A stretch of DNA of 32,539 bases from Rubrivivax sp. (GTDB lineage: Bacteria > Pseudomonadota > Gammaproteobacteria > Burkholderiales > Burkholderiaceae_C). The DNA lies in the NCBI GenBank assembly GCA_030653505.1, contig JAURZK010000146.1, positions 1 through 32,539 on the forward strand, in the 5' to 3' direction. Below the pieces are notes generated by a model. It worked only from the letters and a program-made list of their open reading frames with translations. It did not search any database and had not been told where the DNA came from. Both the position numbers and the translations under genes were made by a program. This document shows, in pieces, positions 23,909 through 30,188 of the stretch; the stretch's first letter is position 1; the number at the start of each line of letters is the position of its first letter.

Positions 23909-24130
23909 ATGGACAACGACCAAGACCCCATCGAACGCCGCCTCACCGCGCTGGAGATCAAGGCCAGCTACGGCGAAGACCTGCTCGACCGGCTGAACGA
24001 GATCGTGGCGCGCCAGCAGGCGCAGATCGACCAGCTGTTGCGCGAAGCGGCGCTGTGGCGCCAGCAGGCGAACAGCGAAGATGCCCCCGCCGCGCGCAGC
24101 CTGCGCGACGAGCTGCCGCCGCATTACTGA
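23909..24130 (+). CDS. slyX: SlyX-like coiled-coil protein
   Basis: A 73-residue protein that is mostly one heptad-pattern helix (I-E-R-R-L-T-A-L-E-I-K-A-S-Y, then L-L-D-R-L-N-E-I-V-A-R-Q-Q-A-Q-I-D-Q-L), ending in the typical L-P-P-H-Y of SlyX. The function of the family is unknown despite wide distribution in proteobacteria. Start choice is uncertain: ATG at 23909, or ATG at 23891 giving six more residues; neither has a convincing Shine-Dalgarno. Convergent with the VF530 gene, 27 bp apart. Confidence 0.85.
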   Translation: MDNDQDPIERRLTALEIKASYGEDLLDRLNEIVARQQAQIDQLLREAALWRQQANSEDAPAARSLRDELPPHY

Positions 24131-24157
24131 CGCGGGCCGCGCCGCGGCCAAACACGG

Positions 24158-24427
24158 TCAGCCGGGACCGGCCGCCGGGGCGGGTTGGCGGCGTTGCTCG
24201 CGCAGCATGAAGGCGTAGAGACTTTCCACCTTCTCGCGCGCCCAGGGCGTGCGGCGCAGGAACTTCAGGCTCGAAGCGATGCTGGGCTCGTGCGTGAAAC
24301 AGCGCAGCACGATGCGTTCACCCAGGCCGGGCCAGCCGTAGTGCGCCACCAGCGCGTTCAGCATGGCTTCGAGCGTGACGCCGTGCAGCGGGTTGCGCGG
24401 CTGCGCCGGCGCGGCGGCTTCGTCCAC
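24158..24427 (-). CDS. VF530-type DNA-binding protein
   Basis: A small protein of the VF530/DUF2132 family, named after a Vibrio fischeri protein of solved structure and described as DNA-binding. The conserved core is visible: N-P-L-H-G-V-T-L-E-A-M-L, H-Y-G-W-P-G-L-G-E-R-I, R-C-F, P-S-I-A-S-S-L-K-F-L-R-R-T-P-W-A-R-E-K-V-E. I prefer the GTG start at 24427 (89 residues), which has GAAGG just upstream and begins 4 bp after the upstream gene's stop. An ATG at 24478 in the same frame would give 106 residues but overlap that gene by 47 bp and add a region without family similarity. Confidence 0.85.
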   Translation of the reverse strand: MDEAAAPAQPRNPLHGVTLEAMLNALVAHYGWPGLGERIVLRCFTHEPSIASSLKFLRRTPWAREKVESLYAFMLREQRRQPAPAAGPG

Positions 24428-24431
24428 GCCT

Positions 24432-24857
24432 TCAGTGGAAGCGACCGCCGCGGCCGCCCGAAGCGCCGGGCTTGCCACGCGGCGGCTGGGGCTCGGGGGC
24501 CGGCGGCTCGGGCAGGCCGCGTGCGGCGGCCTGCGCGGCCAGCGCCTTGCCGCTGACGCCCGCGAACAGTGCCGCGGCGCGCACCTTGATCTCCAGCAGT
24601 TCGCTCGCGCTCACCGAGTACTGGCCGGTGACGGTGTTGACGTCGATGCGGAATTCGACGTCCTTGCCGTTGTTCGACAGCGTGCCGCAGGTGAACTCGT
24701 AGTCGTCGTGCTCGAAGGGCAGGCCCTCGGCCTCGAAGTCGTAGTCCTGGTATTCGACGCGGCCGATCTCGCCACTGGCCAGGTTCAGCTGGCCGGTCGA
24801 CGTGATCACCTCGTCACTCAGTTCGTCCACGATGACGATCGGCACTTTCAGGTCCAC
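24432..24857 (-). CDS. Unrecognised acidic protein, probable beta-rich
   Basis: A 141-residue protein I do not recognise. Residues 1-85 are acidic with alternating hydrophobic and polar residues (I-V-I-V-D-E-L-S-D-E-V, E-Y-Q-D-Y-D-F-E-A-E-G-L-P-F-E-H-D-D-Y-E-F), suggesting beta strands; a short helix follows, then a Pro/Gly-rich tail ending G-G-R-G-G-R-F-H. There is no signal peptide or membrane segment, so it is probably cytoplasmic. The coding sequence has normal codon bias for the window. Its ATG at 24857 faces the SHP operon across 126 bp, and the VF530 gene follows immediately, so the two are likely co-transcribed. Confidence 0.65.
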   Translation of the reverse strand: MDLKVPIVIVDELSDEVITSTGQLNLASGEIGRVEYQDYDFEAEGLPFEHDDYEFTCGTLSNNGKDVEFRIDVNTVTGQYSVSASELLEIKVRAAALFAGVSGKALAAQAAARGLPEPPAPEPQPPRGKPGASGGRGGRFH

Positions 24858-24921
24858 GGCGGTTTCCTCGCATCCAAGACCATGGATTCTCGCCTGCCGG
24901 GCCGCGCGGCCGGCGGTGCAG

Positions 24922-24938
24922 CTTAAGAAAGCACTAAG
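24922..24938 (+). promoter_or_regulatory. Candidate PmrA/QseB-type box upstream of the SHP operon
   Basis: CTTAAG (24922-24927), five bases, then ACTAAG (24933-24938): two half-sites in direct orientation with an 11-bp period, the spacing bound by OmpR-family regulators of the PmrA/QseB type (CTTAAT-N5-CTTAAT). The A/T-rich motif stands out in a GC-rich region. A loose promoter TAAGAC-N17-TGTCAT (24935-24963) would place the second half-site over the -35. The response regulator encoded 1.7 kb downstream in the same direction is the obvious candidate ligand; this link is inferred. Confidence 0.5.
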
Positions 24939-24983
24939 ACCCCGTGGGCACCATGCCTGTCATCGCGTTGTGACGAGCCCACC

Positions 24984-25406
24984 ATGACCCTACAGAAACC
25001 CCTCTCCCCACGACGCCTGCGCCCCCTGCGCGTGGTCCTGGTGCTGGGCGCCCTGGCCTGCGCTGCGGCGCAGGCCGCCACGCCGGCCGAGCTGCTGGCC
25101 GCCTATGGCGCCGCCGCCGGCGCCCCGGGCGTGGCCGCGCGCGGACTGGCCTTGTTCACCTCGAAACACGGCCGCGAGTGGTCGTGTGCGTCCTGCCACG
25201 GCGCCACGCCGGTGCAGGCCGGCCGCCACGCCGGCACCGGCAAGGCCATCGAGGCCCTGGCGCCGGCGGCCAACCCCAAGCGCTTCACCGACGCGGCCAC
25301 CACCGAGAAGTGGTTCCGCCGCAACTGCAACGACGTGCTGGGCCGCGAGTGCAACGCCGGCGAGAAGGCCGACGTGCTGGCCTGGCTGCAGACGCTGCGC
25401 CCTTGA
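24984..25406 (+). CDS. SHP-like monohaem cytochrome c (DUF1924)
   Basis: A 140-residue exported cytochrome of the DUF1924 family, which includes sphaeroides haem protein (SHP). A signal peptide runs to about residue 32 (A-A-Q-A-A). The single haem site is C-A-S-C-H (Cys68, Cys71, His72). In SHP the sixth ligand is an Asn in a cysteine-closed loop that leaves on reduction and lets O2 or NO bind; here Asn114 next to Cys115 with a second Cys at 123 fits that arrangement. It would sit in the periplasm and take electrons from the diheme partner encoded next. The ATG is 45 bp after the putative regulator box. The stop is 26 bp before the DHC start, with a doubled 9-mer (CTTGAACAC) in and after the last codons. 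Confidence 0.88.
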   Translation: MTLQKPLSPRRLRPLRVVLVLGALACAAAQAATPAELLAAYGAAAGAPGVAARGLALFTSKHGREWSCASCHGATPVQAGRHAGTGKAIEALAPAANPKRFTDAATTEKWFRRNCNDVLGRECNAGEKADVLAWLQTLRP

Positions 25407-25419
25407 ACACCTTGAACAC
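25402..25419 (+). repeat. 9-bp tandem duplication at the SHP stop codon
   Basis: CTTGAACAC occurs twice in a row (25402-25410, 25411-25419), spanning the SHP stop codon and the spacer to DHC. It is the third 9-bp tandem repeat in the window. Confidence 0.8.
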
Positions 25420-25432
25420 CCTGGAGAACCCG

Positions 25433-25936
25433 ATGACCCCGAATCCCAAGCGCCGCCCGTTGAAGCGACCGCCTGCCGCCCTGGCCGTGGCCCTGGCACT
25501 GCTGGCCGCCAGCACCGTGAGCTGGGCCGACGACGACGGCAAGCGCAGCCCGCGTGTGGCGCCGCTGCCGAGTTACGCGAGGGAATGTGGCGCCTGCCAC
25601 GTGGCCTTCCCGGTCGGCCTGCTGCCGGCGCAGAGCTGGCAGCGCCTGATGGCCAACCTGCCGCGCCACTACGGCACCGACGCCAGCCTGGACGCCGCCA
25701 CGGCCAATGCCATCGGCGTCTGGCTCACGGCCAACGCCGGCAGCGGCAAGCGCGCCAGCGAAGCACCGCCTGAAGACCGCATCACGCGCGGCAGCTGGTT
25801 CGTGCGCGAGCACCGCGAGGTGAGCCCCCAGACCTGGAAGCTGGCCGCCGTGAAGAGCCCGTCCAACTGCGCTGCCTGCCATCGCAGTGCCGAACAAGGA
25901 AACTACAGTGAACGCGACATCGCCATTCCCCGCTGA
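25433..25936 (+). CDS. Diheme cytochrome c (DHC-like)
   Basis: A 167-residue periplasmic cytochrome. The signal peptide ends near S-W-A (about 32). Haem motifs are C-G-A-C-H (Cys52 to His56) and C-A-A-C-H (Cys146 to His150), and the C-terminus reads G-N-Y-S-E-R-D-I-A-I-P-R, a typical DHC ending. DHC is the established redox partner of SHP in photosynthetic and other proteobacteria, carrying electrons from the membrane cytochrome b to SHP. The ATG at 25433 has GGAG 6 bases upstream. The stop lies inside the next gene (29-bp overlap), so translation of the two is coupled. Confidence 0.9.
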   Translation: MTPNPKRRPLKRPPAALAVALALLAASTVSWADDDGKRSPRVAPLPSYARECGACHVAFPVGLLPAQSWQRLMANLPRHYGTDASLDAATANAIGVWLTANAGSGKRASEAPPEDRITRGSWFVREHREVSPQTWKLAAVKSPSNCAACHRSAEQGNYSERDIAIPR

Positions 25937-26636
25937 TACCGTGGCCGCGGCTGCGGCCGCCCCGGCCGCCCGCCGTGTGCTGGTATGGGACGCGCCGGTG
26001 CGTGTTTTCCACTGGTTGACCGCGCTGAGTTTTGCCGGCGCCTGGATCACCGCCGAAACCGAACGCTGGCGCCTGCTGCATGTCACGCTGGGCTACACGC
26101 TGGCCGGGCTGGTGGCCTTCCGCCTCGTCTGGGGCCTGGTGGGCACACGGCATGCCCGGTTCGCCAGCTTCGTGCGTGGCCCCAAGGCGGTGTTGACTCA
26201 CCTGCGCGACATGGTGCAGGGCCGCTTCGACAGACACGCCGGCCACAACCCCGCCGGCGCGCTGGCCATCGTCGCGATGCTGGGCGCCGCGGTGGCGGTG
26301 ACGGCAAGCGGCTGGGCGCTGTTCGACGGCCCCGGCGGTGAATGGCTGGAAGATCTGCACGAAGGCGCCGCCAACGCGATGATGGCGCTGGTGGCCGTGC
26401 ACGTGGCCGGCGTCGCGCTGGCCAGCTGGCTGGGCCGCGACAACCTGGTCGGCGCGATGATCAGCGGCCGCAAGGACGTGTCGCCTGCCGAGGGCATACG
26501 CAGCGCCTGGCGCAGCGTCGCCGCGCTGATGGTGGTGGCGGTGGCCGGCTTCTGGTTCTGGCAATGGCAGCAGGCGCCGGCGCCCCTCGACATGGCCGGC
26601 ACCGCGGCTGCGGCCGCGCAATACGAAGACGACTGA
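25908..26636 (+). CDS. Membrane cytochrome b (b561/HupC type)
   Basis: A 242-residue inner-membrane cytochrome b with four main hydrophobic helices. Likely haem ligands are His35 (V-F-H-W-L-T), His58 (L-L-H-V-T-L-G-Y), His151 (L-E-D-L-H-E) and His165 (A-V-H-V-A-G-V), the pattern of Ni,Fe-hydrogenase/b561-type cytochromes. R-L-V-W-G-L-V-G-T-R-H-A-R-F and G-H-N-P-A-G-A-L are family blocks. It would take electrons from the quinone pool and give them to DHC. The start is GTG at 25908 with AAGGA 7 bases upstream, overlapping the end of DHC; the GTG at 25887 lacks such a site. A final hydrophobic segment near 203-225 is followed by a short Ala-rich acidic tail. Confidence 0.9.
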   Translation: MNATSPFPADTVAAAAAAPAARRVLVWDAPVRVFHWLTALSFAGAWITAETERWRLLHVTLGYTLAGLVAFRLVWGLVGTRHARFASFVRGPKAVLTHLRDMVQGRFDRHAGHNPAGALAIVAMLGAAVAVTASGWALFDGPGGEWLEDLHEGAANAMMALVAVHVAGVALASWLGRDNLVGAMISGRKDVSPAEGIRSAWRSVAALMVVAVAGFWFWQWQQAPAPLDMAGTAAAAAQYEDD

Positions 26637-26676
26637 CGCGCCGCCTGGGCACCCCGCGCCGACACAATCCCCCCCG

Positions 26677-27351
26677 ATGCGCATCCTGCTTGCCGAAGAC
26701 GACACGCTGCTGGGCGACGGCCTGCGCGCCGGGCTGCGCCAGTTGGGTTTCCAGGTCGACTGGGTGCGCGACGGCGCCGCCGCCGAGCGTGAACTGCGCG
26801 CCGAGCCGTATGCCGCCGCGGTGCTCGACCTTGGCCTGCCGCTGATGGATGGCATGGACGTGCTGGCCGCCGTGCGCCGTGCCGGCGTCACGCTGCCGGT
26901 GCTGGTGCTGACCGCCCGCGACGCCGTGCCCGAACGCATCCGCGGCCTGAACCTCGGCGCCGACGACTACGTCGTCAAGCCGGTCGACCTGGAGGAACTG
27001 GCCGCGCGCCTGCGTGCGTTGGTGCGCCGCGCCCACGGCCTGCCGCAGGAAAGCCTGGTGGCACAGGGCGTGGTGCTGGAACCGGCGGCGCGCAGCGTGA
27101 GCCTGGCCGGCGCGCCGGTGGCGCTGTCGGGCCGCGAGTTCGACCTGCTGCACGTGCTGATGCTCAACGCCGGTCGTGTGCTGTCGCGTGAGCAGATCGA
27201 GCAGCACCTCTACAGCTGGGGCCAGGAAGTCGAGAGCAACGCGGTCGAGGTGCATGTGCACAACCTGCGCCGCAAGCTCGGCGCCGGGCTCATCCACACC
27301 GTGCGCGGCGTGGGCTACACGCTGCGGTCCACGCCGGCCGGCTCGGCATGA
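26677..27351 (+). CDS. OmpR-family response regulator (QseB/PmrA-like)
   Basis: A 224-residue two-domain regulator. The receiver domain has acidic residues Glu7-Asp8-Asp9, phospho-acceptor Asp51 (V-L-D-L-G-L-P), Thr79 and Lys101 (V-V-K-P-V-D). The winged helix (from about 125) carries L-S-G-R-E-F-D-L-L-H-V-L, V-E-V-H-V-H-N-L-R-R-K-L and V-R-G-V-G-Y-T-L, the OmpR/PhoB DNA-binding signature. The QseB/PmrA branch is suggested by the short length and the linker. It starts 40 bp after the cytochrome b gene and overlaps the sensor gene by 4 bp (ATGA), so it belongs to the SHP operon. Confidence 0.93.
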   Translation: MRILLAEDDTLLGDGLRAGLRQLGFQVDWVRDGAAAERELRAEPYAAAVLDLGLPLMDGMDVLAAVRRAGVTLPVLVLTARDAVPERIRGLNLGADDYVVKPVDLEELAARLRALVRRAHGLPQESLVAQGVVLEPAARSVSLAGAPVALSGREFDLLHVLMLNAGRVLSREQIEQHLYSWGQEVESNAVEVHVHNLRRKLGAGLIHTVRGVGYTLRSTPAGSA

Positions 27352-28724
27352 AACCCCTGGCCTCGCTGCAGGCCCGGCTGATCGCACTGGTGCTGGCCGC
27401 GGTGGCCGCGGTGTGGCTGGCCGCCGCGGTGCAGACCTGGTTCGAGGTGCGCCACGAGATCGACGAGCTGCTCGACAGCCACCTCGCGCAGGCTGCGGCG
27501 CTGCTGGTGGTGCAGCAGGCCGGCGAGATCGAGGACGACGGCCCCGGTGTCGACGCCCCCAGCCTGCACCGGTACGCCCCCAAGGTGGCCTTCCAGGTTT
27601 TCCATGAAGGCCGTCTGGTGCTGCGTTCGGCCAATGCGCCGGTGCAGCCCATGGTCGAGGCAGCGCGCGATGACGGGCGCGGGGACAAGGGTGACGGCAG
27701 GGGGAAGTCGCAGTTCCGCACCGTGCAGATAGCCGGCACCGACTGGCGTGTGTTTGCGGCCTACGGCGCCGAACGCGACGTGCGTGTGTTGGTGGGCGAG
27801 CAGGTCTCGTCGCGCAACGACATCGTGCTGGCCGTGCTGCGTGGCACGGCGCAGCCGCTGGCCATCGCGCTGCCGCTGCTGGCGCTGGCCGTGTGGTGGG
27901 CGGTCTTCCAGGGCGTGAAGCCGCTGCGCCGGCTGTCGAGGCTGATCACCGAACGCCGGCCCCAGTCCACCGAGCCGCTGGTGGTGCCGGGTGCGCCCAG
28001 CGAACTGCGGCCGGTGGTCGACGGCCTGAACGGCCTGTTCGAGCGCATCACGGCGCTGGTGGCAGCCGAACGCCGCTTCACCGCTGACGCCGCGCACGAG
28101 TTGCGCACCCCCATCGCGGCCATCCGCGCCCAGGCCCAGGTGGCGTTGGCCGAGGCCGACGACGCAGCGCGGCGCCACGCGCTGCAGGCCACGCTTTCCG
28201 GCTGCGACCGCGCCACGCGGCTGGTGGAACAGCTGCTGACGCTGTCGCGCGTGGAAGCCGGCCAGACGCCGGCGCGCAACTCGGTCGACCTCTCGGCGCT
28301 GGTGCGTCAGCAGGTGGCCGAACTGGCACCGACGGCCATCGACCACGGCCAGACCATCGAACTGCAGGCCGAGGCGTCCTGCGCCGTGCAGGGCGACGCC
28401 ACGCTTCTGGCCGTGCTGGTGCGCAACCTGGTCGACAACGCGCTGCGCTACAGCCCGCCTGGCGCGGAAGTGCGGGTGGCCGTGCTGGTCCACGCCGGCC
28501 ACGTGCGCCTGCAGGTGCAGGACAGCGGCCCCGGCCTGCCGCCCGAGGCACTGGCACGGCTGGGCGAACGTTTCTTCAGGGTGCTGGGCACGGGGCAGGG
28601 CGGCAGCGGGCTGGGCTGGAGCATCGTGCGCCGCATCGCGGCCGTGCACGGTGCCAAGGTGCAGGCCCGACCATCGGCGGCGCTCGGCGGGCTCGCCGTG
28701 ACGGTGGACTGGCCGGCGGTCTGA
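27348..28724 (+). CDS. Sensor histidine kinase (QseC/PmrB-like)
   Basis: A 458-residue membrane kinase. It has one membrane helix at about 10-28, a periplasmic sensor region to about 165, a second helix at about 168-187 and a short HAMP-like linker. The H-box is F-T-A-D-A-A-H-E-L-R-T-P with His250; the N-box is V-R-N-L-V-D-N-A-L-R-Y-S-P; G1 is Q-D-S-G-P-G-L; G2 is G-Q-G-G-S-G-L-G-W-S-I-V. The periplasmic part has a Gly/Asp/Lys-rich loop (about 108-120) and no recognised ligand domain. Being encoded with SHP, DHC and cytochrome b, the signal is likely related to the redox or gas ligand handled by these cytochromes; that is inference. The start overlaps the regulator stop. Confidence 0.93.
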   Translation: MKPLASLQARLIALVLAAVAAVWLAAAVQTWFEVRHEIDELLDSHLAQAAALLVVQQAGEIEDDGPGVDAPSLHRYAPKVAFQVFHEGRLVLRSANAPVQPMVEAARDDGRGDKGDGRGKSQFRTVQIAGTDWRVFAAYGAERDVRVLVGEQVSSRNDIVLAVLRGTAQPLAIALPLLALAVWWAVFQGVKPLRRLSRLITERRPQSTEPLVVPGAPSELRPVVDGLNGLFERITALVAAERRFTADAAHELRTPIAAIRAQAQVALAEADDAARRHALQATLSGCDRATRLVEQLLTLSRVEAGQTPARNSVDLSALVRQQVAELAPTAIDHGQTIELQAEASCAVQGDATLLAVLVRNLVDNALRYSPPGAEVRVAVLVHAGHVRLQVQDSGPGLPPEALARLGERFFRVLGTGQGGSGLGWSIVRRIAAVHGAKVQARPSAALGGLAVTVDWPAV

Positions 28725-28903
28725 AGCCGGCCGCAGCGTGAGTCCGAGCCGCGGCATCGGCCTGCGGCCGACCGCCGCCGTCCACACGCGCAGCGCGGCG
28801 GTGGGTGGACGGTCAGTGCCGCGCATCGGTTAGGCTGGTGATTGCGGAGCCGCACGGCGTCAGCGCGCCACCACGGCGGCCCGCAAGCCAGGAGTGCCCG
28901 ACC

Positions 28904-30118
28904 ATGATGAGCGGCCTGTTCGACCCCGCGCGACACGAACCGCTGCAGGCGTCCGCTTGGGACGACGCCACCGCCCGCGAGGCGATCAGGCGCATTGCCG
29001 ACTCGGCCCTGGCAGCCTACGAGCCCGGCCTGGGCTGGCGCGCGCATCCGCTCGACGACCCCGAGCCGCCCATCGACCGCTTTCACAACCTGTACTTCGG
29101 CGCCGGCGGGGTGGTCTGGGCGCTGCGCCATCTGGCGCAGGTGGGGGTGATCGACGCCTTGCCGGACTTCACGCCCTTTGCCGCCACCCTGCGTGCAGCC
29201 AACCGCCCGCTGCTCGCCGACAGCCAGCACGGCAGTGCGTCCTACCTCTTTGGTGATGCCGGGCTTGATCTGCTGCACTGGACCGTGCAGCCGGACGACG
29301 CGGTGGCCCGGCGCCTGTTCGACACCGTGCAGGGCAACCTGCACAACCCCGTTCGCGAGGCACTGTGGGGCAACCCCGGCACGGTGCTGGCCGCCATCCA
29401 CATGGCCGAGGCCACCGGCGAACCCCGCTGGACGGCGCTGGTGCAAGAGGCAGCCGACGCGCTGCAGGCCGAGATGGAGATCGATGCCGACACCGGCACC
29501 TGGCTGTGGGTGCAGAACCTGTACGGCCGTCCGCCGGTGCGCTACATCGGCGCCGGCCACGGGTTTGCCGGCAATGTCTACCCCTTCCTGCGCGCGGCGG
29601 CACTGCTGCCGCCCGGGCAGGTGGCGCTGGTCACCGGGCGCGCGCTGGCGACGCTGCAGGCCACCGCGCGGCACGCCGACGGCGGCGTCAACTGGTTCCC
29701 CGGCATCAACCCCCAGCGCCCGGCCGAGTGGCTGCCGCCGGTGCAGGACTGCCACGGCGCGCCGGGCATCGTCTGCCGGCTGGCCACCGCACCGCGCACG
29801 CCCGAGTGGGACACGCTGCTGCTGCAAGCCGGCGCGCTCACCTGGCACGCCGGCCCGCTCAGCAAGGGCGCCAGCCTCTGCCACGGCACTGCCGGCAGCG
29901 GTTTCGCGATGCTCAAGCTGTGGCAACGCAGCGGCGATGCGGCCTGGCTCGATCGCGCCCGCGCGCTGGCCGTGCACGGCTGTGGCCAGGTCGAGCGGCA
30001 CCGGCTTGAATACGGCCAGGGCCGCCACTCGCTGTGGACCGGCGACCTGGGCCTGGCCTGTCTGCTGTGGGACTGCATCACCGGCAGCGATGCCTTCCCG
30101 ACGCTGGACGTGTTCTGA
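28904..30118 (+). CDS. LanC-like zinc protein, no lanthipeptide precursor nearby
   Basis: A 404-residue protein with the LanC alpha/alpha barrel. Zinc ligands are present: Cys283 in Q-D-C-H-G-A-P-G, and Cys326 with His327 in S-L-C-H-G-T-A-G-S-G; the conserved His219 in G-A-G-H-G-F-A-G is also kept, as is the repeated G-x-x-G/A pattern. LanC enzymes form thioether rings by adding Cys to dehydroamino acids; stand-alone LanC-like proteins (LANCL type) add glutathione to dehydrated residues in damaged proteins. No dehydratase, precursor peptide or lantibiotic exporter is seen within the window, so a LANCL-like role is more likely. AGGAG lies 9 bases before ATG 28904 (a second ATG follows directly). 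It is 179 bp after the sensor kinase gene and 70 bp before the amidohydrolase. Confidence 0.87.
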   Translation: MMSGLFDPARHEPLQASAWDDATAREAIRRIADSALAAYEPGLGWRAHPLDDPEPPIDRFHNLYFGAGGVVWALRHLAQVGVIDALPDFTPFAATLRAANRPLLADSQHGSASYLFGDAGLDLLHWTVQPDDAVARRLFDTVQGNLHNPVREALWGNPGTVLAAIHMAEATGEPRWTALVQEAADALQAEMEIDADTGTWLWVQNLYGRPPVRYIGAGHGFAGNVYPFLRAAALLPPGQVALVTGRALATLQATARHADGGVNWFPGINPQRPAEWLPPVQDCHGAPGIVCRLATAPRTPEWDTLLLQAGALTWHAGPLSKGASLCHGTAGSGFAMLKLWQRSGDAAWLDRARALAVHGCGQVERHRLEYGQGRHSLWTGDLGLACLLWDCITGSDAFPTLDVF

Positions 30119-30130
30119 CGCCCGCATGAC

Positions 30131-30158
30131 TTGTCGCGCGCCGCCGCTGTGCTAGCGT
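30131..30158 (+). promoter_or_regulatory. Candidate sigma-70 promoter for the M20 amidohydrolase
   Basis: TTGTCG (30131-30136), 16-bp spacer, TAGCGT (30153-30158), 30 bp before the start codon at 30189 and within the 70-bp gap. The -35 has the TTG core and the -10 keeps the second-position A and the final T. Pattern-based only. Confidence 0.4.
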
Positions 30159-30188
30159 GGACCGCGACTTCAACCGACGCTCCGCACC

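Noticed and set aside
28725..28903. A lanthipeptide precursor next to the LanC-like gene
   Set aside because: No short frame with leader plus Ser/Thr/Cys-rich core was found here or in 30119-30188.
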